Of a DNA stretch of 64,000 nucleotides, positions 1 through 7,884 are shown piece by piece; the stretch's first letter is position 1; each line of letters opens with the position of its first letter. The translations under genes were made by a program, and so were the position numbers. The notes below the pieces were generated by a model. The model made no database searches, was not told the origin of the DNA, and saw nothing but the letters and a program-made list of their open reading frames with translations. Origin of the DNA: Anaerolineales bacterium (lineage in GTDB: Bacteria > Chloroflexota > Anaerolineae > 4572-78 > J111); the NCBI GenBank assembly GCA_015075405.1, contig JABTUK010000002.1, forward strand, positions 1,178,001-1,242,000. Direction: 5' to 3'.

Positions 1-104
1 AGAGTAAGAAATAAGAATTTAGAGATAAGAAATAAGAAGTTAGCAAACCAGCGGCTGCCCTTCTAATTTCTTATTTTTTATTTCTTAATTTTTATCTGGC
101 CTGG
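1..104. repeat. AT-rich inverted repeat upstream of the sensor kinase
   Basis: An AT-rich stretch with several copies of TAAGAAATAAGAA-like words on the left (about 5-42) and their reverse complements (TTCTTATTTTTTATTTCTTA-like) at about 65-92, so the two halves can fold into an imperfect hairpin. It lies directly before the sensor kinase. It looks like one of the dispersed intergenic palindromes of this genome rather than a promoter. Confidence 0.5.
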
Positions 105-111
105 AATTCAC

Positions 112-1242
112 ATGAGTGAGGGACTCTTCTCAAAACTAAAAACCCGACTGGGCTGGAAGCTGATGGCTTCTTATTTGATCGTAATTCTGGTCGGGGTGGT
201 TACGCTGGTGGTGGCGGTCGAGGCGGCTATTCCCACGGCCTTCAACCGGCATCTGCTGGGCATGCAGCAGATGATCGGCAGCGTGCATGGCATGGAAGAG
301 ATGAGCAGCGACCTTTTCACCAATTTCCGGGCCGCCGTAACCGAGTCGCTGCTGGTTTCGACAACAACGGCGCTGGTCAGCGCGCTGATTGTCAGTTTGT
401 TTGTCTCGCGGCGGGTGGTTACGCCCATTCGCCAGATGATGGAAGCCAGCCAACGGATCGCCGCCGGGCGCTACCAGGAACGGGTCGAGGTCGCCGGTAC
501 GGATGAATTGGGCCAACTCGCCCACAGTTTCAATCAAATGGCTGCTACCCTGGAACAGACAGAAGCGATGCGGCGTGACCTGATTGCCAATGTGGCCCAC
601 GAATTGCGTACCCCTCTGGCCAGTATCAAGGGCTATATGGAGGGGATGATTGACGGAGTTCTACCCGCCGAATCCGACACCTACCAGCAAATCTATCACG
701 AAGCCGACCGCTTGCAGCGCCTGGTCAATGATTTGCAGGAATTGAGCCGGGTTGAGGCGGGGGCGTTTGAATTGAAGCGCCGGCCCCTGGCTGTGGCTGA
801 GCTGGTCCAGCAGACCGCCGCCCGGCTGCGCCCCCAATTCGAGGAAAAAGGGGTTAGCCTCACCTTAAATATCCCCCCTGGCTTACCCTTAGCGCATGCC
901 GACGAAGACCGGCTCAATCAGGTTTTGCTTAACCTGGCCGGTAATGCTTTGCAGTATACTCCTTCCGGCGGAACTGTCACTGTTACCGCCCAGGTTCAAA
1001 ATCCCACTGACCTGCTCATTTCCATCCACGATACAGGCGTGGGCATCTCCGCCGAACATTTGCCTCACCTGTTCAATCGCTTTTATCGGGTAGACAAGTC
1101 GCGCAGCCGGGCCGGCGGCGGCAGCGGCATTGGCCTGACCATCGCCAAACACCTGGTCGAAGCGCACGGCGGCCATATTCGGGCTGAAAGCCCCGGCGAT
1201 GGGCAAGGCAGCACCTTCAGTTTTTCACTTCCTCTGGCGTAA
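112..1242 (+). CDS. HAMP-domain sensor histidine kinase
   Basis: A membrane sensor kinase of 376 aa. It has two predicted membrane helices (about residues 17-40 and 80-99) flanking a short extracytoplasmic loop, then a HAMP domain (about 100-150). The dimerisation and phosphoacceptor helix carries NVAHELRTP with His163. The ATPase domain has an N box (LNLAGNALQY), a G1 box (DTGVGIS) and a G2 box (GGGSGIGLTIA). The short sensor loop gives no ligand. Its partner regulator is probably an OmpR-type gene just left of the window, because kinases of this family usually follow one. Four 11-bp direct repeats just downstream (1256-1299) look like an OmpR-type operator, so the pair may control the following genes. 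The ATG at 112 follows no strong ribosome site. Confidence 0.93.
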   Translation: MSEGLFSKLKTRLGWKLMASYLIVILVGVVTLVVAVEAAIPTAFNRHLLGMQQMIGSVHGMEEMSSDLFTNFRAAVTESLLVSTTTALVSALIVSLFVSRRVVTPIRQMMEASQRIAAGRYQERVEVAGTDELGQLAHSFNQMAATLEQTEAMRRDLIANVAHELRTPLASIKGYMEGMIDGVLPAESDTYQQIYHEADRLQRLVNDLQELSRVEAGAFELKRRPLAVAELVQQTAARLRPQFEEKGVSLTLNIPPGLPLAHADEDRLNQVLLNLAGNALQYTPSGGTVTVTAQVQNPTDLLISIHDTGVGISAEHLPHLFNRFYRVDKSRSRAGGGSGIGLTIAKHLVEAHGGHIRAESPGDGQGSTFSFSLPLA

Positions 1243-1255
1243 TCCCCTTCAATTC

Positions 1256-1309
1256 TTTACACAATCTTCATAAAACCTTTGTTCAATCTTTAAGCAACCT
1301 TTTTATACT
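1256..1309 (+). promoter_or_regulatory. Four 11-bp direct repeats plus -10 box (OmpR/PhoB-type operator)
   Basis: Four head-to-tail 11-mers run without gaps from 1256 to 1299: TTTACACAATC, TTCATAAAACC, TTTGTTCAATC and TTTAAGCAACC. The common pattern is TTtnnncAAyC with one helical turn per unit, the arrangement bound by OmpR/PhoB-family regulators in place of a -35 box. TATACT at 1304-1309 fits a -10 box five bases later. The site sits between the sensor kinase stop and the small membrane protein at 1342. That the kinase's own partner regulator binds here is inference. Confidence 0.6.
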
Positions 1310-1341
1310 ACCCATATAAGGTTAAAGAGGGCGAGTCAGCA

Positions 1342-1500
1342 ATGATAGGCACAGAGTTAGGGCCAGGGATAGGTGAATTGATCGCGATGCTGCTTTTTTG
1401 GGGCGGGTTAATTCTGCTGGCTATCTGGCTCATGAATCTGCTCTTTCCAGCAGCTCCGCATCACGATGACAGTAACAAAAACACTGGTGAGAAAAGGTAA
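1342..1500 (+). CDS. Small membrane protein (52 aa), unknown function
   Basis: A short gene encoding 52 aa. It begins at the ATG at 1342 behind an AAAGAGGG ribosome site. A single hydrophobic helix (about residues 12-36, including LLFWGGLILLAIWLM) is followed by a polar tail with HHDD and NKN. The first gene after the putative OmpR-type operator, it lies only a few bases before the next reading frame at 1507, so it probably heads the operon with the lipoprotein genes. I do not recognise a named family. It resembles the tiny single-helix proteins found beside envelope-stress and metal genes, but that is only resemblance. Confidence 0.6.
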   Translation: MIGTELGPGIGELIAMLLFWGGLILLAIWLMNLLFPAAPHHDDSNKNTGEKR

Positions 1501-1506
1501 GTTCCT

Positions 1507-2115
1507 ATGATAAAAGGCAACTGCTCAGGCATGTCATCCACTCGACAAGCTCAGGACAGGTTTCGGCCGAAGGGAGAAATCCCTAAAGCCTATGTATCAC
1601 TCCGGGGATTTCTCGGCCTTTGGCCTCGAAATGACAGGGGAGTACATTTTAACCTCTGGTACAGCTTGGTTTTGCCACTGCTATTTTTGAGTCTGGTTGG
1701 CTGCAATGAGGGAGCGTTACAGCGGCTCCCGCCCACCCCCAAAGTAGCCCAGGTCAAACTGGCAATGGCCCCCATCTCAGATCTGCCCGGCTATGCCCAG
1801 GAAGCCGGGCCACGAGTCCGGGATGCCTATCGCTTTGCTGTGGCCAATCCAGAGGTTATGACCAAAATCCCATGCTACTGCGGTTGTGGCGCAATGGGAC
1901 ACGAGCATGCTCTGCACTGTTTTGTCAAGGATGTCGCCCCCAGTGGTTACATTGAGTTTGATAATCACGCCGCTGGCTGTGGTATCTGCGTGGACATTAC
2001 CCAGGATGTAATGAAGATGATGCGCCAGGGCGAAGAACTGAAGGCCATTCGAGCCTATGTAGACGCGCAGTACAGCCAATTTGCTGCGCCCACCAACACA
2101 CCGCCAATTGAATGA
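1507..2115 (+). CDS. PCYCGC-motif lipoprotein with repeat-derived N-terminus
   Basis: A 202-aa exported protein with the motif PCYCGC at residues 122-127, the signature of the PCYCGC family (lipoproteins of unknown role, thiol and metal ligands likely). Further Cys and His residues follow: GHEHALHC, then CGICVD near 158-162. A lipobox (SLVGC, Cys66) follows a hydrophobic stretch, but this lies unusually deep. Residues about 5-46 are translated from a copy of the dispersed palindromic repeat (1519-1644), which has kept the reading frame. The only in-frame ATG upstream of the lipobox region with plausible spacing is at 1507. A TTG near 1669 would restore a normal short signal peptide but has no clear ribosome site. 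It is followed closely by the DUF1573-like gene. Confidence 0.75.
   Translation: MIKGNCSGMSSTRQAQDRFRPKGEIPKAYVSLRGFLGLWPRNDRGVHFNLWYSLVLPLLFLSLVGCNEGALQRLPPTPKVAQVKLAMAPISDLPGYAQEAGPRVRDAYRFAVANPEVMTKIPCYCGCGAMGHEHALHCFVKDVAPSGYIEFDNHAAGCGICVDITQDVMKMMRQGEELKAIRAYVDAQYSQFAAPTNTPPIE
1519..1644. repeat. Palindromic repeat family A, copy inside a coding region
   Basis: A diverged copy of the long palindrome found through the window: left arm with CTGCTCAGGCATGTCAT, the inner word GGAGAAATCCC, then GGGGATTTCTC and CTCGAAATGACA on the right. It includes the side motif CTCGACAAGCTCAGGACAGG seen in the copies near 19.5, 32.6 and 34.0 kb. The whole element is read in frame as part of the lipoprotein's N-terminus. 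Confidence 0.85.
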
Positions 2116-2149
2116 TTGGCCTACAAATTCAAAATTTGGAGAAACATTA

Positions 2150-2647
2150 ATGAGCAGAAAATCAAGACCAACTCACAAACCAGAGCCAGCCCGCCAGCCA
2201 GCCTGGCTGCCAATCATCGCCGGAGCAGCTATTCTGCTGGTGGTTATGGGCCTGGCCCTCTGGTGGAGTTCCACCAACTCCGGCCCGGCGACAGCACCCC
2301 AGGCAGGCAGCGGTGTGCCCAAACTGGTGGTTGATCGCACCAGTATTGATGACGGTTACGTTAAATTCGGGGCGCCGGTCCGGGCTACCTTCAAATTGAG
2401 CAACAGCGGCAGCCAGCCGCTGCAACTGCTGGGGGAACCAAAAGTAGAACTGATCGAGGGTTGCTGACCGCCCCGCGCACTCGTCAGTTCGACGACAATT
2501 CAACCGGGGCAGGAAGCTGAATTAACCCTGGCTTACAGCATGTCTGAGGGGATGGGCGGTCCCCATGAATTCCATGTCCGGCTGCGCACCAACGATCCGC
2601 TTGAACCGGAAAAAGTGCTGGTGGTGAAATCTAACTGGGGACCATAA
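2150..2647 (+). CDS. DUF1573-like membrane-anchored protein; in-frame TGA, candidate selenoprotein
   Basis: The reading frame starts at the ATG at 2150, has an N-terminal membrane helix (WLPIIAGAAILLVVMGLALWW) and a DUF1573-like beta-sandwich, and runs to a TAA at 2645. It is interrupted once by TGA at 2465-2467, directly after a Cys codon: GC-TGA-PP. After the TGA the same frame continues sensibly for 59 codons (GQEAELTLAYSMSE, GPHEFHVRLRTNDP, KSNWGP), as expected of an intact domain end. A hairpin 19 nt after the TGA has the form of a bacterial SECIS element (2470-2510). So TGA may encode selenocysteine in a Cys-Sec pair. The alternatives are a nonsense mutation or a sequencing error. Its neighbours (PCYCGC lipoprotein, monoheme cytochrome, CopA) suggest a thiol or copper role. 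Confidence 0.65.
2470..2510 (+). promoter_or_regulatory. SECIS-like hairpin after in-frame TGA
   Basis: Upper stem TCGTC (2481-2485) pairs with GACGA (2491-2495) around a 5-nt loop AGTTC whose second base is G followed by T. A lower stem GCCCCG (2470-2475) pairs with CGGGGC (2505-2510). The apical loop begins 18 nt after the TGA. Bacterial SECIS elements are known to need a short upper stem, a G among the first two loop bases and roughly this distance, and all three are met. Confidence 0.5.
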
Positions 2648-2798
2648 CGACAGTTTTGGTTTTGGTCACAGAGATATGTATTTAGGCGTGATGCGTGAAG
2701 CGTGAGGCGAAAAAAGTCATACTTTGCGTATCACTTTTTTCCATGAGTAGCTATAGTAAAAAATCAAGACCTATCAATTTCAAGGAGCAAAAGTATTC

Positions 2799-3347
2799 GT
2801 GAAAAATTTATGGGGGATTGTGATTTTAAGCGTAGTTAGTTTCTTGGATGTGGCGTGTCGTGATTCATCGGCTGCAGTGCGCCTCGCCCAGGCCGACGAG
2901 GCGCGCCATCAAGACAGCCAGATGGAACACAACATGGCAAACGATAGCAGCCACGACGCGGAACATAATGATGGTCATGAACATTCGGGGAGCGCAACTC
3001 ACATTCATGCCACTCCACCGGAAAACTATGCTAAACTGACCAATCCTTTGACTGACAACACTGAGGCGGCAGCCAGCGGCAAGACTATCTTTGAGACTCA
3101 ATGCGCGAGCTGTCACGGAATGCAAGGGCGCGGGGATGGACCGGCCGCTGCCGCCCTTAACCCTCAACCGGCTAACCTGGCCGACCGCAAAATGATTGAG
3201 AGTCTATCGGATGGGTATCTGTTCTGGCGGGTCAGCGAGGGCGGCGCGATGGCCCCGTTTAATTCGGCCATGCCGGCCTGGAAAGCAACGCTGTCGGAGG
3301 AACAGCGCTGGCAGGTTATCAGCTATGTACGGTTGCTGGGCCAATAA
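2799..3347 (+). CDS. His-rich monoheme c-type cytochrome lipoprotein
   Basis: A protein of 182 aa starting at GTG 2799 behind AAGGAG (2782-2787). The N-terminus is a lipoprotein signal (hydrophobic stretch ending in DVAC, Cys20). Residues about 35-75 are rich in His, Asp and Glu (HNMANDSSHDAEHNDGHEHS), a pattern typical of a copper or other metal sponge. The C-terminal cytochrome c domain has one heme site CASCH (about residue 102) and Met residues later (GAMAPFNSAMPAW) that can act as the axial ligand. It is likely an exported, lipid-anchored electron carrier. Its place between the DUF1573-like protein and CopA supports a link to copper. Confidence 0.88.
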   Translation: MKNLWGIVILSVVSFLDVACRDSSAAVRLAQADEARHQDSQMEHNMANDSSHDAEHNDGHEHSGSATHIHATPPENYAKLTNPLTDNTEAAASGKTIFETQCASCHGMQGRGDGPAAAALNPQPANLADRKMIESLSDGYLFWRVSEGGAMAPFNSAMPAWKATLSEEQRWQVISYVRLLGQ

Positions 3348-3364
3348 AAATTTTAGGATAAACG

Positions 3365-3592
3365 CTAAATAGAAGCAACTGGATGAAGTAGTTCTATTCG
3401 GGCATTCTCCTTGTCCGAGTTCAGTTTTGTGCTCACCACATGCCAACCATTGCAAGCAGGACAATGCCACCAGGTTACATAAAAACCCGAAATCGAGAAC
3501 TGTTTTGAGCCATATTCTAACACTCGCACGCCTGTGGCTGGGCAGTACGCTTGAATTTCCTGACTTTGTTTTGATGCTTCTACTTCATTCAT
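3365..3592 (-). CDS. Small zinc-ribbon-like protein (75 aa)
   Basis: A short gene on the minus strand. The ATG at 3592 follows AGGAGAGGG at good spacing, which makes it likely real. The protein has two Cys pairs in a ribbon arrangement: YCPATGVRV and HCPACNGWHVV. Such small CPxC...CPxCxGWH proteins usually bind zinc. It lies downstream of the anti-sigma gene, in the same direction with a gap of about 50 bp, and may be co-transcribed. No function can be assigned. Confidence 0.6.
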   Translation of the reverse strand: MNEVEASKQSQEIQAYCPATGVRVLEYGSKQFSISGFYVTWWHCPACNGWHVVSTKLNSDKENARIELLHPVASI

Positions 3593-3644
3593 TTTTCACC
3601 CTCTCCTCTGCGAGATAATTTTTGATAATTTGTTTGGCGCCTGT

Positions 3645-4562
3645 CTATTTGTCGCCCTTACCATTACCGTTGCCTCCTCCATTACCGCCGCCGTTACCAC
3701 CCTTGCCGCCCCCGCCGCCACCATTGTTTCTATTACCAGATTGCCCCCCGCCGCCATTGCCGGAGGAGAGATTGCCCGGCGAAAGACCACCATTGCCGTT
3801 ATTCTGACTGTTGCCGCCGGCTACGCCATTGCTCTGGCCAGGGTTGTCTTCGTCAAAGCCATCAAGGTCATTCCCATGCCCACGATCATGGTCGCTTTCT
3901 GGGGCGGGATTGTCTGAGGGATCGTCAGCGTCGCTGTTGCTGCCATCGTGGTTATCCTCACCAAGCCCACCATCTCCCACGATGGTACCATCGGTAATCG
4001 TGCTGGTACTCGTCGGGGTTGGGGTAGGAAGAGGCGGCAGGGTATCCCCCAGGGAAGGCGGGGCAGTAGGCAGTTTGTCGCCTACGGATGAGCCAGCGGC
4101 CGGCAGAGTGTCGCCCCGAGCAGATGTGGCCTCAGGTTGAGGCTTGGCTGTCGGGGTTGAAATGGGCACGGCTGTGGGAGGCGCTGCGGCGGGAAGGGTT
4201 ACGACAAGCGGCGCTGGCTGGTTATTATCAACATTGGAATTGGTCCAGGCGGAACTCAGCAGCATGAATAAGCCGAGACCTGTACCGAGCATTACCAGAC
4301 CAATGCTTACGAGCAAAACTTTTGGCAGCCCCAAAGGCGTGATGCCAACCCCATTAACCGCCGAACCAAACCAGGTCGTTAGCTGCTGTTGGAAAGCAGC
4401 CAGAGCTGCTGGCTCAGGTTGGAATGTAACCTGTGACAATTGCTGTCCTAAGGCCAGCAGCTCCGGCAAATGATCGTAAGTTGGGAAGTCAGTGACCGGT
4501 TGGCCACCTAACATACGATCAATTTGCTCTGAGAAGAGATCGGCTAATTGTTGCTCATCCAT
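3645..4562 (-). CDS. Membrane anti-sigma factor-like protein with Gly/Asn-rich tail
   Basis: The start is placed at the ATG at 4562 (MDEQQLADLF), three bases after the sigma-factor stop, giving 305 aa. The N-terminal ~85 residues are helical (FSEQIDRML, LLALGQQLSQV), as in the cytosolic part of anti-sigma or DUF5667-type partners. One membrane helix follows (LLVSIGLVMLGTGLGLFMLL). After it comes a Pro/Thr linker (LPTPTPTSTST) and about 100 residues of almost pure Gly, Asn, Asp and Ser ending in GGNGNGKGDK. The direct coupling to an ECF sigma gene supports the anti-sigma call. The tail would be outside the membrane and may be a sensor or wall-interacting segment. There is no clear zinc HXXXCXXC motif. 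Confidence 0.7.
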   Translation of the reverse strand: MDEQQLADLFSEQIDRMLGGQPVTDFPTYDHLPELLALGQQLSQVTFQPEPAALAAFQQQLTTWFGSAVNGVGITPLGLPKVLLVSIGLVMLGTGLGLFMLLSSAWTNSNVDNNQPAPLVVTLPAAAPPTAVPISTPTAKPQPEATSARGDTLPAAGSSVGDKLPTAPPSLGDTLPPLPTPTPTSTSTITDGTIVGDGGLGEDNHDGSNSDADDPSDNPAPESDHDRGHGNDLDGFDEDNPGQSNGVAGGNSQNNGNGGLSPGNLSSGNGGGGQSGNRNNGGGGGGKGGNGGGNGGGNGNGKGDK

Positions 4563-4564
4563 CC

Positions 4565-5143
4565 TTAAACCTCTTCTAACTGCTCTCGCAAACGACGCAT
4601 CGCTCGCCATAAAACCACGCTTACATTTTTCTCCGACAAATTCATGATCTGCCCAATCTCCTGATTACTCAAGCGGCCCGCAAATTTGAGGCTGATGACT
4701 TCCTGATCTCGCTCGCTTAAGCAGGCCAGGCCGGCCAACACATTGGCAAGGGTCTCTTGCTGAATCACCTGTATTTCGGGTGATGACTCCGGTTTTATCA
4801 CATCTTCCGGCAATTCATCTTCGCTTTCCCAATGAGCATGACGTTGGCGGGTACGATAATGGTTAGCCAACGTATGATGAGCGATACTGAATAACCAGGT
4901 TGAAAAAGCGCCTTTGACGCCGTCGAATTGTTCTCGATGGGTGTAGGCTTTTTCAAAGACAAGGCTAATCAAATCCTCGGCATCTTCCGGGGTACTCACC
5001 CGATAACGAAGATAAGTGTAGACGCGCGCATAGTACTGCTGAAATAACTCAGCAAAATCCAATTGAGACCCGGCGGCATCTCTTTTCTGCGCCGGGTTTT
5101 TAACCATAGTTGTAGACAAAATTCCACCCCAGGTTGGGCCCAT
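4565..5143 (-). CDS. ECF-type RNA polymerase sigma factor
   Basis: A 192-aa sigma-70 family protein of the ECF kind. Region 2 is visible at about residues 28-95 (FQQYYARVYTYLRYRV, EDLISLVFEKAYTH, AFSTWLFSIAHHTLANHYR). Region 4 is at about 135-190, with the helix-turn-helix LSNQEIGQIMNLSEKNVSVV. It lacks region 3, as ECF factors do. The start at 5143 has no clear ribosome site. A second ATG at 5107 (MVKNPAQKRD) is equally plausible. It forms an operon with the anti-sigma-like membrane gene behind it, so it probably answers an envelope signal. No target promoters could be identified. Confidence 0.93.
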   Translation of the reverse strand: MGPTWGGILSTTMVKNPAQKRDAAGSQLDFAELFQQYYARVYTYLRYRVSTPEDAEDLISLVFEKAYTHREQFDGVKGAFSTWLFSIAHHTLANHYRTRQRHAHWESEDELPEDVIKPESSPEIQVIQQETLANVLAGLACLSERDQEVISLKFAGRLSNQEIGQIMNLSEKNVSVVLWRAMRRLREQLEEV

Positions 5144-5293
5144 TTAGAAGTGGTATCATATAGTTATACACCGGACCGGCAATTTCACTACACCTTGAAC
5201 CCGGGATTCGGGCACATGCGAGATAGACTTTTGGTACTATCACTACTCATCTTGCTGAAATATAGTTCTCCAGAAAAGTTTTCGTCACTGAAA

Positions 5294-5344
5294 CAGGTAG
5301 CAAGTAGCAGGGTAGCAGGTAACAAATTGCTACTTTGCTACCTG
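5294..5344. repeat. Inverted repeat in the sigma-factor/copA intergenic space
   Basis: CAGGTAGCAAGTAGCA (from 5294) is mirrored by TGCTACTTTGCTACCTG (5328-5344) with one bulge, around an 18-nt loop that itself repeats GTAGCAGGTA. It is a simple genomic repeat in the divergent region between the sigma gene and copA. The rest of 5144-5441 is AT-rich and must hold both promoters, but no confident boxes were found. Confidence 0.6.
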
Positions 5345-5441
5345 CTACCTTGATTGTTGGGAAAGAATTTTTCTGGACACCTATACGCAAGGATTACCTT
5401 CACATTTGTGGTCGCATCCGATTTATGACACAATATAAGCT

Positions 5442-7850
5442 ATGACAACTCAAACCCAAATTACTTTACCCGTTATCGGCATGACCTGCGCCAACTGCGC
5501 CGCCACCATCGAGCGTAACGCCAAAAAGGTGACGGGCGTGAGCGAAGCCGTGGTCAACTTTGGCACGGAAAAAGTGACGGTTACGTATGACCCCGCCCTG
5601 GCCACGCCCCAAGCCATCATCGAGCGCATCGAGCGGGCTGGCTACAAAGTGCCGGCGCTTCAGGTTGACTCCCCTGACGCGCTGGCCGACGCCCGCGCCC
5701 AGGAAATCAGCCAGCAAACCCGCCAGTTGTGGGTGGGGCTTTTCTTCACCGGACTGGTCTTTTTGATCAACCATAATTGGCTGATGCTGTTTATGACCGT
5801 TTATGGCTTAGGTTCGCTGGAACAGTGGGTTTATCCCTTCTGGGTCAATGTAGCCCTGCTGGTGCTGGCGACGCCGGTGCAGTTCTATACCGGCTGGGAT
5901 TACTATGTGGGCGCGATCAAGAGTCTGCGTAACCGCACCGCCAATATGGATGTCTTGGTGGCCCTGGGGTCTTCGGTGGCCTATTTTTATTCGGTGGTGG
6001 TGACGGTCGGCCTGCTGAGCGCCCCGACTTTTTTTGAAACGTCAGCCCTGATTATCACCCTGATTAAAGTGGGCAAGCTGCTGGAAGCGCGGGCCAAAGG
6101 CAAAACCAGTCAGGCCATTCAAGCCCTGATCGGGCTGCAAGCCAAAACTGCCCGCGTGGAGCGCGCCAGCGTCGAGCAGGAAGTGCCGGTGGAGCAAGTT
6201 CGGGTGGGCGATGTGGTCATTGTCCGGCCCGGCGAGAAAATTCCGACCGATGGGCGGGTGCTCAGCGGCTACTCGGCGGTGGACGAGTCCATGCTGACCG
6301 GCGAGAGTATGCCGGTGGACAAACAAAGCGGCGACGCGGTTTTTGGCGCGACCCTCAACCAGCAAGGGCTGCTCAGAATCGAGGCGACCCAAGTGAGCAG
6401 TGACACGATGCTGGCCCAGATTGTCCGGCTGGTGGAAACCGCCCAGGGATCCAAAGCGCCCATCCAGGCGGTAGCCGACCGGGTGGCGGCCATCTTTGTG
6501 CCGGTAGTCATTACCATTGCTGTCGTGACCTTTGCCGTTTGGCTGGCCAGCGGGGCCGGATTTATCCACGCCCTGGTACGGCTGGTAGCCGTGCTGATTA
6601 TCGCCTGCCCTTGCGCTTTGGGGCTGGCCACACCTACGGCGATTGTGGTGGGCATGGGCCGGGGGGCCAACCAGGGCGTTCTTTTCAAAAACAGCGCCGC
6701 CCTCGAATTAGCCCACAAACTGCAAACCATCGTCCTGGATAAGACCGGCACCATCACCAAGGGCGAGCCGGGGGTAACGGATGTGATCGTGTCAAGTATC
6801 AAGTGTCAGGTGTCAAGTGATGGGGAGCAAGGTGGGGATACTGGGAGCCAAGGAGCGGGGAGTGGGGACAATTCTTCTTTCAGCCTTCATCCTTCAGCCT
6901 TCATCCTTCGCCTTGCCGCTTCCGCCGAGCGCGGCTCCGAACATCCGTTGGGGGCGGCGGTGGTGCGGGCAGCGCAGGAGCAGGGTTTGGTTCTGAGTGA
7001 AGTATCCCATTTTGAGGCATTTCCGGGGCAGGGGGTAGCGGCGGAGGTTGACGGGCATCAGATTCTTTTGGGCAACCAGCGTTTGATGCAGGCCCGACAG
7101 GTGGGCCTCAACGGTCTCGGCGAGCAGGCGCACCGATTGCAGCAAGAAGCCAAAACCGCCATGTGGGTCGTTGTGGATGGACAGGTATCGGCCGTAATTG
7201 GCCTGGCCGATACGGTTAAAGCAGGCTCAAAAGAAGCGGTGGCCGCGCTTAAGAAACTGGGCCTAAAGGTCGTCATGATCACAGGCGATAATTCGGCTAC
7301 GGCTCAGTCCATTGCCGCCGAGGTGGGTATTGATGACGTGCTGGCCGAGGTTTTACCCGGCGATAAAGCGGCCTATATCGTCACTTTGCAACAAAGGGAG
7401 GAGGCGAGTGTCGGGTGTCAAGTGTCAAGTGTCACGCATCACGCATCACGCATCACGCATCACGCACCACGCTTCATCGGCATGGTCGGCGACGGGGTCA
7501 ACGATGCGCCGGCCCTGGCTCAAGCGGATGTGGGCATTGCCATCGGCGCGGGGGCGGATGTAGCGATTGAGGCCGCTGGGGTCACACTCATCAGCGGCGA
7601 TTTGCGCGGCGTGCCCAGGGCTATCCAGCTTAGCCGGGCGACGATGCGAATTATCAAGGAAAATCTGTTTTGGGCTTTTGCCTACAATGTCCTGCTTATT
7701 CCCATTGCCGCTGGAGCGCTGGCGGTCTTTCCGGGACTGCCGGTATATTTGCGCGAACTGCACCCGGTCGCCGCAGCGTTTGCCATGGCCTTTAGTTCGG
7801 TGATGGTGGTGGGGAATAGTTTGCGGTTGCGCAGGATGAAGATTGGTTGA
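5442..7850 (+). CDS. copA: Copper-translocating P1B-type ATPase, with two repeat-derived insertions
   Basis: Exports Cu(I) across the membrane using ATP. An N-terminal heavy-metal-binding domain carries GMTCANC (Cys16/Cys19). Eight membrane helices are expected. The transport site CPC is at residues 389-391 ([10 protein letters not shown]). The phosphorylated Asp is Asp433 (DKTGTITKG). The actuator loop (LTGESMPV), the SEHPLG nucleotide-binding motif and [12 protein letters not shown] are all present. At 802 aa it is longer than the usual 730-760 aa because of two in-frame inserts. One lies in the nucleotide domain (about 449-490; Ser/Gly-rich, then SLHPSAFIL). The other lies just before [10 protein letters not shown] (about 653-677; TLQQREEAS to THHAP) and comes from a 7-bp tandem repeat. 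All catalytic motifs are intact. Confidence 0.96.
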   Translation: MTTQTQITLPVIGMTCANCAATIERNAKKVTGVSEAVVNFGTEKVTVTYDPALATPQAIIERIERAGYKVPALQVDSPDALADARAQEISQQTRQLWVGLFFTGLVFLINHNWLMLFMTVYGLGSLEQWVYPFWVNVALLVLATPVQFYTGWDYYVGAIKSLRNRTANMDVLVALGSSVAYFYSVVVTVGLLSAPTFFETSALIITLIKVGKLLEARAKGKTSQAIQALIGLQAKTARVERASVEQEVPVEQVRVGDVVIVRPGEKIPTDGRVLSGYSAVDESMLTGESMPVDKQSGDAVFGATLNQQGLLRIEATQVSSDTMLAQIVRLVETAQGSKAPIQAVADRVAAIFVPVVITIAVVTFAVWLASGAGFIHALVRLVAVLIIACPCALGLATPTAIVVGMGRGANQGVLFKNSAALELAHKLQTIVLDKTGTITKGEPGVTDVIVSSIKCQVSSDGEQGGDTGSQGAGSGDNSSFSLHPSAFILRLAASAERGSEHPLGAAVVRAAQEQGLVLSEVSHFEAFPGQGVAAEVDGHQILLGNQRLMQARQVGLNGLGEQAHRLQQEAKTAMWVVVDGQVSAVIGLADTVKAGSKEAVAALKKLGLKVVMITGDNSATAQSIAAEVGIDDVLAEVLPGDKAAYIVTLQQREEASVGCQVSSVTHHASRITHHAPRFIGMVGDGVNDAPALAQADVGIAIGAGADVAIEAAGVTLISGDLRGVPRAIQLSRATMRIIKENLFWAFAYNVLLIPIAAGALAVFPGLPVYLRELHPVAAAFAMAFSSVMVVGNSLRLRRMKIG
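7434..7475 (+). repeat. Heptanucleotide tandem repeat inside copA
   Basis: Four perfect copies of ACGCATC followed by two near copies (ACGCACC, ACGCTTC), 42 bp in all, so the reading frame is kept. Loss or gain of a single 7-bp unit would shift the frame just before the conserved [10 protein letters not shown] hinge. Confidence 0.9.
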
Positions 7851-7884
7851 AACAAAATAAAGGGGGACTCATTCGAGTAATAGC

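Noticed and set aside
5063..5353. 96-aa plus-strand frame between the sigma gene and copA
   Set aside because: It starts inside the sigma gene on the other strand, runs through the inverted repeat and has no ribosome site or domain.
7434..7475. Short regular repeats as a CRISPR array
   Set aside because: The units are 7 bp with no spacers and lie inside copA. No cas gene or 25-40 bp direct repeat with unique spacers occurs in the window.
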